A DNA stretch of 64,000 nt from Blastococcus sp. (GCA_025965695.1 JAOPWM010000133.1:39711-103710), one strand, 5' to 3'; positions 50,594-60,053 are shown, numbered from the stretch's first letter. A program made the numbers and translations. Notes: generated from the sequence alone by a model not told the origin.

Positions 50594-51643
50594 TCAGTCG
50601 GTGCCCGTGGGGGCGTGGCCGTCCCCCGAGGCGCCGACCATGTAGAGATCGGGCTTCTCGCGCATCGTCACCGGAGCCGGCGCGCCAGTCCGGTAGGCCT
50701 CGGTCGCGGCGTCGCAGACAAGGGTTGCCGCGTACCCGTCCCACGAACTCGGTCCCGTGGAGCGCCCCGCGGCGACGGCATCGATCCATTCCTGGAACTC
50801 GGTGTCGTAGGCCCGCAGGAACCGCTCCCGCCAGTCAGCGGGCACGCGCCCGCTGTACCGACCCTCGCGCTTGACGATGATCTTGCTGCTCTCGGCGAGC
50901 TCGATCGTGCCTGTCTCGCCGAGGACCTCACCTCGGATGTCGTAGCCGTAGGCGACGTTCACCGCGGCCTCCACGTTGACGATCACGTCGTTCGCCATGA
51001 TCAGCATCAGCAGGAGAGGGTCCTGCAGCACGTCCGCCGCCTGTCCGGCCCGGCGCGGGCTGAAGACCTGGGTCGACACGACCTCGGAATCCAGTAGCCA
51101 GCGGGAGACGTCGATGTCGTGCACGCACGTGTCGACCAGCACGCCCTCGGTGGTGACGCTGGGCGGGACCGACGGGTTGCGGTGCCCGGAGTAGTACATG
51201 AGCGGCGCGCCGATCGTGCCCGCGGCCAACTCCTCCTTCATCGTGCGGTACGCGTCGTCGTAGCGGCGCATGAACCCGACCATCACCATGCGGCGGCCGG
51301 CCGCCACCTCGGCGTCGAGAATCCGCTCACACGCCTCCCGCGTGGTCGCCAGCGGCTTCTCGCAAAAGACCTGCTTGCCCGCGGCGATGCAGGCCAGCAC
51401 GAACTCCTCATGCGTCGGCCCCCACGAAGCGACCACGACGGCGTCGACGTCGGGATCCTCGATCAGGTCCTGACCGGTCTTGTGAAGCTTCGCCCCGGGT
51501 AGACCGTCCGCGACGGTCTGGGCGCGCTCCATGTCGGCATCGGTGACCGCGGCGACGCGGGCTCCGGACAGGACGTGCGTGAGTCTGCGGATGTGGTCCT
51601 GGCCGATCATCCCGACGCCGATGACGCCGACATTGACTGTCAC
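50594..51643 (-). CDS. iolG: Inositol 2-dehydrogenase-like Gfo/Idh/MocA oxidoreductase
   Basis: This 349-residue enzyme shows the Rossmann motif VGVIGVGMIGQDHIRRL (about 5-21), the catalytic EKPLATT in VFCEKPLATTREA, and VHDIDVSRWLLDSEV with the conserved aspartate and histidine region of myo-inositol dehydrogenases. It would oxidise myo-inositol or an isomer to 2-keto-myo-inositol with NAD. The IolE and IolD genes are immediately upstream in the transcript, supporting the name, though sugar dehydrogenases have the same fold. Confidence 0.85.
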   Translation of the reverse strand: MTVNVGVIGVGMIGQDHIRRLTHVLSGARVAAVTDADMERAQTVADGLPGAKLHKTGQDLIEDPDVDAVVVASWGPTHEEFVLACIAAGKQVFCEKPLATTREACERILDAEVAAGRRMVMVGFMRRYDDAYRTMKEELAAGTIGAPLMYYSGHRNPSVPPSVTTEGVLVDTCVHDIDVSRWLLDSEVVSTQVFSPRRAGQAADVLQDPLLLMLIMANDVIVNVEAAVNVAYGYDIRGEVLGETGTIELAESSKIIVKREGRYSGRVPADWRERFLRAYDTEFQEWIDAVAAGRSTGPSSWDGYAATLVCDAATEAYRTGAPAPVTMREKPDLYMVGASGDGHAPTGTD

Positions 51644-51668
51644 GACAAGAGTCCTTCCTGAAGGGGTG

Positions 51669-52607
51669 TCAGCGGTTGTAGGGCCAGCGCCGAACCGGGC
51701 CGAGCCCGCAGGCGACGAGGTAGCCGGCGGTGCGCGCGGCGATGGGGAGCGGGACGTCCGGCTCGACCGGGTAGAGGTCCTGCTCGATGACGGTGAAGAT
51801 CTCCCTGTCGAGGTCCGCCAGCGCCTCGAGCAGCGGAGGCATGGCCGGAATCCCGTACGGCGGCTCCACCATTGCGCCGAGCTTCACCGCCTCGGACAGC
51901 GGCAGGTTCTCCGCTCGGACGCGCTCACGTACCTCGGGGTCGATTTGCTTGAGGTGCACGTAGTGGATGCGGTCGGGGAAGTTCCGGATGATCTCGATGT
52001 TGTCGCCGGCGCAGTAGGAGATGTGCCCGGTGTCCAGGCACAGGTTCACGTAGCGCGGGTCGGTGTCCTGCAGGAACTTCTCCACCCGGTCCTGGGTGTC
52101 CACGTGCGTGTCGACGTGGGGGTGGAAGACCAGCTCGATGCCGTACTCCTCGAGCATCACGCGGCCGAGCTCGTTGGTGCCGGTGACGAGGTTCTCCCAC
52201 TGCTGAAGATCCAGCTGCCCCGGCTCGGTCGCTGCGCCGGTGTGCATGTCGGTGTACTGCTCGGGCAGGTGGACCAGGTACTTCGCCCCCACAGCGCTCA
52301 GCAGCCGCGCCTCCCGGCCGAAGGCTTCGATCGCCTCGTCCAGGGCCTCCTTGCCCCGGTGCAGGCCGGCGAAGACCGTGCCGCCGCACACCTGCAGGCC
52401 GCGGCTGTCGAGCTCGTCGCGCAACTGTTCCGGGTCCTGCGGCAGGAACCCCTGAGGTCCGAGCTCGGTCCAGACGTAGCCCGCCTTCGGGAGCTCGTCC
52501 AGATACTGCTGCCACGTCACCTGCTGCGGGTCCTCGGGGAACCACACGCCCCAGGAATCGGGTGCCGTCCCGAGACGCAGCCGGGACAGGTCGGTGGGTG
52601 CGCTCAT
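51669..52607 (-). CDS. iolE: Inosose dehydratase-like TIM-barrel protein
   Basis: The 312-residue protein starts LRLGTAPDSWGVWFPEDPQQ. It has YVWTELGPQGFLPQDPEQL, metal ligands in ELVFHPHVDTHVDTQD and NLCLDTGHISYCAGDN, and VIEQDLYPVEP. It is related to IolE, which dehydrates 2-keto-myo-inositol to the trihydroxycyclohexane-1,2-dione. The start ATG overlaps the IolD stop by four bases. Other members of this fold are isomerases, so the activity rests partly on linkage to IolD. Confidence 0.83.
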   Translation of the reverse strand: MSAPTDLSRLRLGTAPDSWGVWFPEDPQQVTWQQYLDELPKAGYVWTELGPQGFLPQDPEQLRDELDSRGLQVCGGTVFAGLHRGKEALDEAIEAFGREARLLSAVGAKYLVHLPEQYTDMHTGAATEPGQLDLQQWENLVTGTNELGRVMLEEYGIELVFHPHVDTHVDTQDRVEKFLQDTDPRYVNLCLDTGHISYCAGDNIEIIRNFPDRIHYVHLKQIDPEVRERVRAENLPLSEAVKLGAMVEPPYGIPAMPPLLEALADLDREIFTVIEQDLYPVEPDVPLPIAARTAGYLVACGLGPVRRWPYNR

Positions 52608-54508
52608 GCTGGGCCTTCCTGCTCGCTCGGCCGAAGGAACGGCCGCTGCTCGGACTTGTGCTGCTCATAGGTCTTGCGTGCTTGCTGGGTGCTTTCCAGC
52701 TGCGCCACCTCGGAGACCGGCACGTCCCACCAGCTCTGCGACGACGGCACGGGAGCAAACATGTCGGTCTCGATGTGGACCGCCGTGGTGCGGCTCGACG
52801 CGCGGGCGGCGGCGAGCGCATCCCGGAACTCGTCGATCGTCTTCACCCGGATGACATCCGCCCCCAGGCTCTCGGCGTTGGCCGCGAGATCGACGGGCAG
52901 GGTGTCGCCGCTGAGCATTCCGGTCGCGGGGTCCCGGTAGCGGTAGTTCGTGCCGAATCGCTGCGATCCCAAGGACTCCGACAGGGACCCGATCGAGGAG
53001 AACCCGTGGTTCTGCACGATCACGATGATCAGCTTGATGTTCTCCGAGACCGCCGTGACGATCTCCTGCGCCATCATGAGGTAGGAGCCATCACCGACGA
53101 GGGAGTAGACCTCCCGCTCCGGCGCGGCCATCTTGATCCCCAGCGCGCCGGCGATCTCATAGCCCATGCAGGAGAAGGCGTACTCGACGTGGTACTGCTT
53201 CGTTTCCTGCGCGCGCCAGAGCATCTGCAGGTCGCCCGGCATGCTCCCGGCGGCCTGCACGACCGTCGCGTTGGTCCCGATCGTCTCGTTGAGCGCGCCC
53301 AGCACCTCCGTCTGGGCCGGCAGCGGTCCATGGCCGAGGTGGTAGGCCTCGTCGACGACCTTGTTCCAGTCGTCGAACAGCGTCCGGTGCCGCCGGGTGT
53401 ACTCCTCGTCGACGCGGTACCCCTCGAGCTCCCGGGTGAGCGCCTCCAGCCCGGTGCGGGCGTCCGCCAGGAGCATGACACCGGAGTGCTTGGCCACGTC
53501 GAGGGCGGCGATGTTGAGGTTGACGAACCGCACGTCCGGGTTCTGGAAGGCGGTCCTGGACGCGGTGGTGAAGTCGCTGTAGCGGGTGCCGATCCCCAGG
53601 ACGACGTCGGCCTCGCGGGCCAGCGCGTTGGCGACCGGGGAACCGGTGGAACCGACACCGCCGACGGCCTGGGGGTGGTCCCACAGGATCGCGCCCTTGC
53701 CCGCCTGGGTGTCGGCCACCGGTATGCCGGTGGCCTCGGCGAAGCGGCGCAGCTCCTCGGTGGCCTCGCTGTACAGCACTCCCCCGCCGGCGATGATCAG
53801 CGGCTGGCGGCCCGACCGGAGGACCGCGACGGCACGCGCCAGGGCCGCCGGCTCGGGCAGCGGCCGCGGGATGTGCCACACGCGAGGGGCAAAGAGCTCC
53901 TCGTCCCAGTCGTGCGCCTCGGCCTGCACGTCCTGCGGCAACGCGATGGTGACCGCGCCGGTCTCCGCCTGGTCGGTGAGCACGCGCATCGCGCCGAGCA
54001 TCGCGGCCGGGAGTTGCTCGGGTCGCCAGACACGGTCGAAGAAGCGCGACAGCGGCCGGAACGCGTCGTTGACCGACACGTCGTACCCGCTCGGCAGCTC
54101 CAGCTCCTGGAGCACTGGGCTGCCCACCCGGGTGGCGAAGATGTCGCTTGCCAGCAGCAGCACCGGGATGCGGTTCGTGGTGGCTAGCGCCGCGCCGGTC
54201 AACATGTTCGTCGAGCCAGGACCGATCGACGCGGTGCAGGCCAGAGCCTGCAACCGGTTGCGCATTCGCGAATAGCCGACCGAGGCGTGCACCATTCCCT
54301 GCTCGTTGCGCGCCAGGTAGTACGGGAGGTCGGCGGACCCGGTCGTGTGGGCCTCGAGCAGAGCCTGACCCACTCCGGCCACGTTGCCGTGCCCGAAGAT
54401 GCCGAAGCAGCCCGGGATCAGTCGCTGCTGCACTCCGTCGCGCTCGCTGTACTGGTTGGCAAGGAAGCGCACCAGTGCCTGCGAGACGGTGAGCCGAACG
54501 GCGCCCAC
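52604..54508 (-). CDS. iolD: 3D-(3,5/4)-trihydroxycyclohexane-1,2-dione hydrolase
   Basis: The 634-residue thiamine diphosphate enzyme opens the cyclohexanedione ring to 5-deoxyglucuronate. The N-terminal domain shows PGCFGIFGHGNVAGVGQALL and ARNEQGMVHASVGYSRM with the ThDP-activating glutamate. The C-terminal domain has the ThDP-Mg motif VGDGSYLMMAQEIV near residue 470, followed by VQNHGFSSIGSLSESLGSQR. Length and motifs are typical of IolD. The GTG at 54508 sits one base past the stop of the upstream isomerase and has GAGGGGG upstream. No iolB, iolC or iolJ is visible, so the fate of its product is open. Confidence 0.93.
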   Translation of the reverse strand: MGAVRLTVSQALVRFLANQYSERDGVQQRLIPGCFGIFGHGNVAGVGQALLEAHTTGSADLPYYLARNEQGMVHASVGYSRMRNRLQALACTASIGPGSTNMLTGAALATTNRIPVLLLASDIFATRVGSPVLQELELPSGYDVSVNDAFRPLSRFFDRVWRPEQLPAAMLGAMRVLTDQAETGAVTIALPQDVQAEAHDWDEELFAPRVWHIPRPLPEPAALARAVAVLRSGRQPLIIAGGGVLYSEATEELRRFAEATGIPVADTQAGKGAILWDHPQAVGGVGSTGSPVANALAREADVVLGIGTRYSDFTTASRTAFQNPDVRFVNLNIAALDVAKHSGVMLLADARTGLEALTRELEGYRVDEEYTRRHRTLFDDWNKVVDEAYHLGHGPLPAQTEVLGALNETIGTNATVVQAAGSMPGDLQMLWRAQETKQYHVEYAFSCMGYEIAGALGIKMAAPEREVYSLVGDGSYLMMAQEIVTAVSENIKLIIVIVQNHGFSSIGSLSESLGSQRFGTNYRYRDPATGMLSGDTLPVDLAANAESLGADVIRVKTIDEFRDALAAARASSRTTAVHIETDMFAPVPSSQSWWDVPVSEVAQLESTQQARKTYEQHKSEQRPFLRPSEQEGPA

Positions 54509-54509
54509 G

Positions 54510-55538
54510 TCATCTACCCCCTCGGTCGTCGGCGTCTCGTGATCCAGGCCGTCCGGACGCCTCGAGGAGCGTCGGCGCGGCAAATCGCAGGCCCTCGAGC
54601 TGGTCGAGTTCCTGGTCCTCGTGCTCGATGTTCACGGCCATGCCGGGATCCACCTTCTCGAGCGCGGCGAGGAACTCGCACCAGAAGGCGACGTCGTGTC
54701 CGCGGCCGACGGCTACGAAGTCCCACGACGAGTTCTCCGGCCAGCGCGACATGGTGTACTGCCCGCCCAGCGACACCGCATCCGGCTCGTCGGGCGCGAC
54801 CCGGACGAATCGGTCGTCGAGCACGCCGTTGACCTTCACGGCCTCATTGATCCGGGTGTCCTTGGCGGCCGCGTTGTAGACGAGGTCGCCGAGAGCCCCG
54901 ATCGCCGCGACCGGGTCGATGCCCTGCCAGAACAGATGGCTGGGATCCATCTCGGCACCGACGTGGGTGGCGTTGATCTCGGTGGCCAGCCGCAGCATCG
55001 TGGCGGGGTTGTAGACGATGTTGTGCTGGAGCATCTCGATGCACACCTTGACGTCGGCGTCGGCGGCGCGGGCCTGGATGTCGCGCCAGTACGGGATCGC
55101 CACTTCCTCCCACTGGTAGTCGCGGGCGTCGAGGTAGGCCGACTCCCATGGCAGCACCGTCCACGAGGGCAGCCGCGCGCTCCGGTCGGCACCGGGGAGA
55201 CCGGACATGGTGACCACCCGCTTCACGCCCAGCAGCCCGCCCAGCTCGATCGCGTCGCGCACGTCCTGGCTGTGCTTGTCGCGGACCTCGGGGTCGGGAT
55301 GCAGCGGGTTCCCGTTGCAGTTCAGGGCGGTCAGCGTCATGCCGGCCTCGGTGAACAGACCCAGGTACTCCTCTCGCGCGCCCGCGCTGGAACGGATGTC
55401 GGCGATCGGCAGGTGTGGTGCGGGAAGAAAGCCGCCGGAGTTGATCTCGGCACTCACCAGCCCCATCTCGCTCAGGATCGCGAGCGCCTCCGGCAACGGC
55501 CTGTCGTGCAGAACGGCGGTGTAGGCACCGAGCTTCAT
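54510..55538 (-). CDS. Sugar phosphate isomerase/epimerase (TIM barrel)
   Basis: This 342-residue barrel has MKLGAYTAVLHDRPLPEAL, SAEINSGGFLPAPHLPI, the metal ligands in VCIEMLQHNIVYNPATML, GAEMDPSHLFWQGIDP and NIEHEDQELDQLEGL. It is the longest of the three barrels in this run. Closest in style are actinobacterial isomerases paired with IolD or sugar dehydrogenases. The reaction cannot be named. It is 15 bases downstream of the dehydratase gene and one base upstream of iolD. Confidence 0.87.
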   Translation of the reverse strand: MKLGAYTAVLHDRPLPEALAILSEMGLVSAEINSGGFLPAPHLPIADIRSSAGAREEYLGLFTEAGMTLTALNCNGNPLHPDPEVRDKHSQDVRDAIELGGLLGVKRVVTMSGLPGADRSARLPSWTVLPWESAYLDARDYQWEEVAIPYWRDIQARAADADVKVCIEMLQHNIVYNPATMLRLATEINATHVGAEMDPSHLFWQGIDPVAAIGALGDLVYNAAAKDTRINEAVKVNGVLDDRFVRVAPDEPDAVSLGGQYTMSRWPENSSWDFVAVGRGHDVAFWCEFLAALEKVDPGMAVNIEHEDQELDQLEGLRFAAPTLLEASGRPGSRDADDRGGR

Positions 55539-55552
55539 CGGTCGGCTCCCCC

Positions 55553-57277
55553 TCAGTGGATCTCGGGCTCGGGCACGGGTGGGCCCGCCTCAAGGAAGTC
55601 GAAGTCGCACCCCTCGTTGGCCTGCGTGATGTGCTTCAGGTAGAGCGCCCCGTATCCACGGCCGTACTTCGCCGGCGGCTGCTGCCAGTCCGCGCGACGC
55701 TTCTCCAACTCCTCGTCGCTGACGTGCAGCGAGAGCCGGCGGGCGGCCACGTCCAGCTCGATGACGTCGCCGTCCTCGACCAGGGCGAGCGGGCCGCCGA
55801 TGGAGGACTCGGGCGCGACGTGCAGCACGCACGCCCCGTAGCTCGTGCCGCTCATGCGGGCATCGGAGATCCGCACCATGTCGCGCACGCCCCGCTCCAG
55901 CAGCTTCTTCGGAAGGGGCAGCTGTCCCCATTCCGGCATCCCGGGGGCTCCCTGCGGACCGGCGTTGCGCAGGACCAGAACCGAGTTCTCATCGACCGGA
56001 AGATCCGGGTCGTCGATCCGCGCGGCCATGTCGTCGTAGTTGTCGAAGACGACGGCCGGCCCGGCGTGCTTGTGCAGACGCGCCTCGGCCGCAGGCGGCT
56101 TGATCACCGCGCCGTCGGGCGCGAGATTGCCGAACAGCACTGCGAGGGTGTCGGAGGCGACGAGCGCGTTGTCGCGGGTCCGGATGACGTCCTCGTCGAA
56201 CACCTTGGCCCGCTCGATGTTCTCGCCCAGCGTCTGGCCGTTCGCCGTGAGCGCCGTGGTGTCGAGGAGATCCCCGAGGTTGCGCAGCAGTGCCGGCAGC
56301 CCGCCCGCGTAGAAGAAGTCCTCCATGAGGTACTTGCCGGACGGACGAATGTTGGCCAGCAACGGGGTACGACGCGCCAGTTCCTCGAAGTCGTCGAGTC
56401 CCAGTCCGACGTCGAGACGCCGCGCCATCGCGATGAGGTGGATGATCGCGTTGGTCGAGCCACCGAGCGCGAGCACCGTGGTGACCGCATTGCGGAACGC
56501 CGCGCGGGTGAGGATGTCGGAGAGCTTGACGTCCTCCCACACCATGTCGACGATCCGTCGCCCGGTGTGCGCGGCCATGACGGCGTGGCGCGAGTCGGCC
56601 GCGGGGATCGAGGCCGCACCCGGCAGGGTGACGCCCAGCGCTTCCGCGGCGCTGGTCATCGTGGAGGCTGTGCCCATGGTCATGCAGTGGCCGGGCGACC
56701 GGGCGATGCCGTTCTCGATCTCCTGCCAGTCCTCCCGGGTGATGTTCCCGGCGCGGAGGTCCGCCCAGTACTTCCAGGTGTCCGACCCCGAGCCCAGGGT
56801 CGTGCCCCCCCAGTGCCCGCGGAGCATCGGACCCGCCGGCAGGAAAAGGGCGGGGAGGTCCATCGACTCCGCGCCCATCAGCAGGCCCGGCGTGGTCTTG
56901 TCACACCCGCCCATGAGCACGGCCCCGTCGATCGGGTAGGAGCGCAGCAACTCCTCGGTCTCCATCGCCAGCAGATTCCGGTAGAGCATCGTCGTCGGCT
57001 TCTGAAATGGCTCCGAGAGCGACATGGCAGGAAGCTCCACCGGAAATCCGCCCGCCTGCCAGATTCCGCGTTTCACATCTTCCGCACGCTGCCGAAAATG
57101 CGTATGACAAGGGTTGATATCGCTCCACGTGTTGACGATGGCAATGACCGGCTTGCCTCGATAATCCGCCGCGTCGAAACCCATTTGTGCAGTACGCGAT
57201 CGATGACCGAACGAGCGCAGATCCGTTGCCCCATACCAACGGTGACTGCGCAGTTCTTCAGGCTTTTTGCGGGACAC
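55553..57277 (-). CDS. IlvD/EDD family sugar-acid dehydratase
   Basis: The 574-residue iron-sulfur dehydratase removes water from an aldonic acid to give a 2-keto-3-deoxy acid. Cluster cysteines are C57 (INPCHTH), C125 (MGGCDKTTPG) and C198 (PGHCMTMGTAS). Further motifs are VLALGGSTNAIIHLIAMA and ARMSGTSYGACVLHVAPE. The N-terminus SRKKPEELRSHRWYG resembles L-arabinonate and related pentonate/hexonate dehydratases rather than biosynthetic IlvD. Its presence beside an SMP-30 lactonase suggests a sugar-acid branch. GTG 57277 has GAAAGG upstream. Confidence 0.92.
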   Translation of the reverse strand: MSRKKPEELRSHRWYGATDLRSFGHRSRTAQMGFDAADYRGKPVIAIVNTWSDINPCHTHFRQRAEDVKRGIWQAGGFPVELPAMSLSEPFQKPTTMLYRNLLAMETEELLRSYPIDGAVLMGGCDKTTPGLLMGAESMDLPALFLPAGPMLRGHWGGTTLGSGSDTWKYWADLRAGNITREDWQEIENGIARSPGHCMTMGTASTMTSAAEALGVTLPGAASIPAADSRHAVMAAHTGRRIVDMVWEDVKLSDILTRAAFRNAVTTVLALGGSTNAIIHLIAMARRLDVGLGLDDFEELARRTPLLANIRPSGKYLMEDFFYAGGLPALLRNLGDLLDTTALTANGQTLGENIERAKVFDEDVIRTRDNALVASDTLAVLFGNLAPDGAVIKPPAAEARLHKHAGPAVVFDNYDDMAARIDDPDLPVDENSVLVLRNAGPQGAPGMPEWGQLPLPKKLLERGVRDMVRISDARMSGTSYGACVLHVAPESSIGGPLALVEDGDVIELDVAARRLSLHVSDEELEKRRADWQQPPAKYGRGYGALYLKHITQANEGCDFDFLEAGPPVPEPEIH

Positions 57278-57346
57278 GCGCGCAACCTTTCAAGCGTGGG
57301 TGGGCGGTGTCACACACATTCCACCCACCGGGATCCGGAGCCACTA

Positions 57347-58267
57347 TCACGTCGCTGCCGTGCCACGGGCCGCCACCGCCCGAGCCGGGTCGACCCCGTC
57401 CGGCCGGGGCAGCAACCGCAGGTGAGGACGGCCGGCCGGGTGCATGTCGACTGCCAGTTCGCGCGACAGCCCACGAGCGGCGACGGCTAGGGCCACCCTG
57501 CACGACTCGATGTCGGTGCGCAGGCCGTGGACGTCGAGTTCCAGGGCGGCGACGACGACGCCGCCTCCACCGAAGACAGGGACCGCCACCGCCCAGTCGC
57601 CCGGGAACAGCTCCCCCCGGGCCTCAGCCGTGCGCGTGAGCCGGATGGCCTGCAACGCGCGGTGGAGCTTGTCGGGGCTGGTCAGCGTGCGACTGGTATA
57701 GGCGGTCAATCGCTGCTCGACCGAGGCGACGGTCTCCCGCGGTGCGAACGCCAGGAGCGCCTTGCCGAGAGCTGTTGCGTGCGCGGGGAGGACGGCGTTG
57801 GCACAGAACGCCGTCGCCGCCTCGGTACCCGTCTGCTTCTCGATGTAGGCCACCTGCGCGCCCCTGAGCACGCCCAGCCGTGCTCGTCGGTGCGTGACCT
57901 CGCACAGGTCGGTGACCACCTGTGGCCCCCGCTCGTGCAGGGACGGGACGGACCAGCCCTCCCCGCCCAGCCGCTGCACCGTGAGCCCGACCTCGTAGCG
58001 GCCATCCGCTCTCCGCCGGAGCAGTTGCCACGAAACGAGCTCCCCGGTCAGCCGGTGCGTCGTGGACACCGGGAGCCGGGTCAGACGCGCGATCTCGGTG
58101 ACGGAATGGGAGTCCCCGGCGAGGAAAGTGGAAAGGATCGCCGTGAGTCTGCCGACCAGAGAACGCGGTGGCGGACCGACATGCTCGAGCGCCGGGCCAC
58201 CTCCTCGTGGTCCCTCAGCGGCTCCGTGCCGACCGGTCGAAGCGGTCGGGATGCCCTCCGTGGACAT
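57347..58267 (-). CDS. IclR-family transcriptional regulator
   Basis: This 306-residue protein has a winged helix (SVTEIARLTRLPVSTTHRLT, about 55-74) and the IclR effector domain (RLGVLRGAQVAYIEKQTG, LGKALLAFAPRETV, VPVFGGGGVVVAALEL). The first 40 residues are a low-complexity extension. It sits between the sugar porter and the catabolic genes in the same orientation and likely senses a pathway intermediate. It is a close relative of the IclR at 38.4 kb and of the broken one at 44.1 kb. Confidence 0.92.
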   Translation of the reverse strand: MSTEGIPTASTGRHGAAEGPRGGGPALEHVGPPPRSLVGRLTAILSTFLAGDSHSVTEIARLTRLPVSTTHRLTGELVSWQLLRRRADGRYEVGLTVQRLGGEGWSVPSLHERGPQVVTDLCEVTHRRARLGVLRGAQVAYIEKQTGTEAATAFCANAVLPAHATALGKALLAFAPRETVASVEQRLTAYTSRTLTSPDKLHRALQAIRLTRTAEARGELFPGDWAVAVPVFGGGGVVVAALELDVHGLRTDIESCRVALAVAARGLSRELAVDMHPAGRPHLRLLPRPDGVDPARAVAARGTAAT

Positions 58268-58284
58268 GTGGGGACGGTCGGGTC

Positions 58285-59763
58285 TCAGGACCCGTGAACG
58301 CCGGCCGGCGCCCGGTGCACGTACTCCGCAGGGTCCTCGTGCGCGCGGAAATCGTCCTCGAGTTCCTCGAGCGTGCGGCCACGAGTCTCAGGTGCGAACT
58401 TCTTCACGAAGAGGATCGACCCGACGTTGACCAGGGCGAACAGCCCGAAGGTCGGGGTCGCACCCAGCGCGGCCACGAGAGGCGGGAAGGCGAAGGAGAT
58501 CGCCGCGTTGACCGTCCAGAGGACGAACACCGCGATGCCCATCGCGAAGCCCCGGATGGTCATGGGGAAGATCTCGGAGAGCAGCAGCCACACCAGGGTG
58601 CCGATGAACGTCTGCACGAAGAAGACGACGATCAGCATTGCGGCCAGGATCAGATAACTGCGGAAACCCGACTCCGGCAGCATGAAGGACAGCGCGAGCA
58701 CCGCGTGTCCGGCGGCGACCCCGGTGAATCCGGTGAGGAGCAGGGGCCGGCGGTTGTAGTACCCCAGAAGGACGATCCCGAGGATGGTCCCGATGATTGC
58801 CACGACACCGATAGTGATGGTCAGGATGAGCGACGCGCTCGCCCCGAGCCCGGTCGACTCCAGGATGGTCGGCGCGTAGTAGTTGACGGTGTTGATCCCC
58901 GTCGCCTGCTGCACGGTGGCGAGACCGCAGCCGATCCACAGGATCCGTCGCATCCACGGGTACGCCCGCAGGTCACGCATGGCCGCGCCCTTGTCCTCGG
59001 CGACGTCCCGCTTGGCGTGCTCGGCGATGACGTTGTACTCCTCGGCGGCCTCCGCCGGGTCCCGGCTCAGTTCCAGGACGCGCTTGGTCTCCTGCAGCCG
59101 ACCGCGCACCGCGTACCAGCGGGGCGAGTCGGGCAGGAAGAACATTCCGACGAAGAGCGCGACCGCCGGGATCGTGGCGACCCCCAGCATCCACCGCCAG
59201 ACGTGCGGGTCCTTGATGAGGGCATCAAGGATAGCGTTCATCGCGAAAGCAAGGAACTGACCGGTCACGATCATCAGTTCGTTGATGGTGACCATCCGTC
59301 CACGCCGGTGGGCGGGCGCCATCTCCGCCAGGTACAGGGGGCAGGTCGTCGCGGCAGCCCCCACGCCGAATCCCAGGAGGATCCGGCCGATCGTCATGAT
59401 CACCGCGTTGGGGGCGAGCGTGCAGATCAGGGCCCCGACGAGGAACAGGCCCGCACAGACCAGCAGGCTCCCCTTGCGGCCCAGCTTGTCCGCCAGCTTG
59501 CCGCCGAGCAGGGCTCCGAATGCTGCCCCCGGGAAGAGCAACGAGCTGACGACGACCGCCTCGGAGAAGGTGGTCAGGTTCAGGTCGTCCTTCATGTACA
59601 GCAGGGCACCGGAGATGACGCCGGTGTCATAGCCGAACAGCAGGCCTCCGAGCGTAGAGATCACCGTGAGCTTGATAAGGAACCGATTGTGCGCTCCCGA
59701 CTGCGGCGATGCCCCCGGGCTCCGGGTTGTCTGGCTGCCATGCCCTGATTCACTCGCCCGCAT
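58285..59763 (-). CDS. MFS sugar porter (inositol/sugar:H+ symporter type)
   Basis: The 492-residue transporter has twelve membrane helices and all sugar-porter signatures: LGGLLFGYDTGVISGALLYM after helix 1, GGKLADKLGRKGSLL in the loop between 2 and 3, PLYLAEMAPAHRRGRM at the sixth segment, VQQATGINTVNYYAPTIL in helix 7 and the terminal FAPETRGRTLEELE. Members carry myo-inositol, xylose, galactose or glucose; the setting favours inositol (IolT-like). The ATG at 59763 follows GAGAAGAGG. It heads the catabolic run. Confidence 0.94.
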   Translation of the reverse strand: MRASESGHGSQTTRSPGASPQSGAHNRFLIKLTVISTLGGLLFGYDTGVISGALLYMKDDLNLTTFSEAVVVSSLLFPGAAFGALLGGKLADKLGRKGSLLVCAGLFLVGALICTLAPNAVIMTIGRILLGFGVGAAATTCPLYLAEMAPAHRRGRMVTINELMIVTGQFLAFAMNAILDALIKDPHVWRWMLGVATIPAVALFVGMFFLPDSPRWYAVRGRLQETKRVLELSRDPAEAAEEYNVIAEHAKRDVAEDKGAAMRDLRAYPWMRRILWIGCGLATVQQATGINTVNYYAPTILESTGLGASASLILTITIGVVAIIGTILGIVLLGYYNRRPLLLTGFTGVAAGHAVLALSFMLPESGFRSYLILAAMLIVVFFVQTFIGTLVWLLLSEIFPMTIRGFAMGIAVFVLWTVNAAISFAFPPLVAALGATPTFGLFALVNVGSILFVKKFAPETRGRTLEELEDDFRAHEDPAEYVHRAPAGVHGS

Positions 59764-60053
59764 CGGTGCCTCTTCTCGGATTTCGGGCCGCAGAGCAGCC
59801 CGGATATCCCGAAGCACGGAGCGTCGACAACAGCGCGACGGAAACTCCCGTGTCTCCGGATGGCGTGTTGCGGACGCTATTCCTGCGTCAAGAACCCCGT
59901 CAATACAATGTACTGTCCCCCTGTGCACATCCGTAGATCGGTTTCACACATTGGGGCATTCAGGTGAGCGACCGGTAGTTCTCCGTAGTCGTCACTTCCG
60001 TTCAGTGGGACGCTATTGACGGTGCAACGAGAGGCGCCCCAGATGCGGCATCG
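59764..60053 (-). promoter_or_regulatory. Promoter region upstream of sugar porter
   Basis: This 290-base gap separates the sugar-porter start from the DeoR stop. On the minus strand TTGACG occurs twice around 59890-59915 with AT-rich AATAGC about 17 bases after the first, a plausible promoter. TACAATGTA lies just beyond. GGACGCTATT occurs at about 59873 and again at about 60008. The text GATCGGTTTCA near 59937 resembles half of the LacI operator at 61876. No gene is seen. Confidence 0.4.

Noticed and set aside
55556..57490. 644-residue plus-strand frame opposite the dehydratase
   Set aside because: Shadow of the IlvD/EDD gene.
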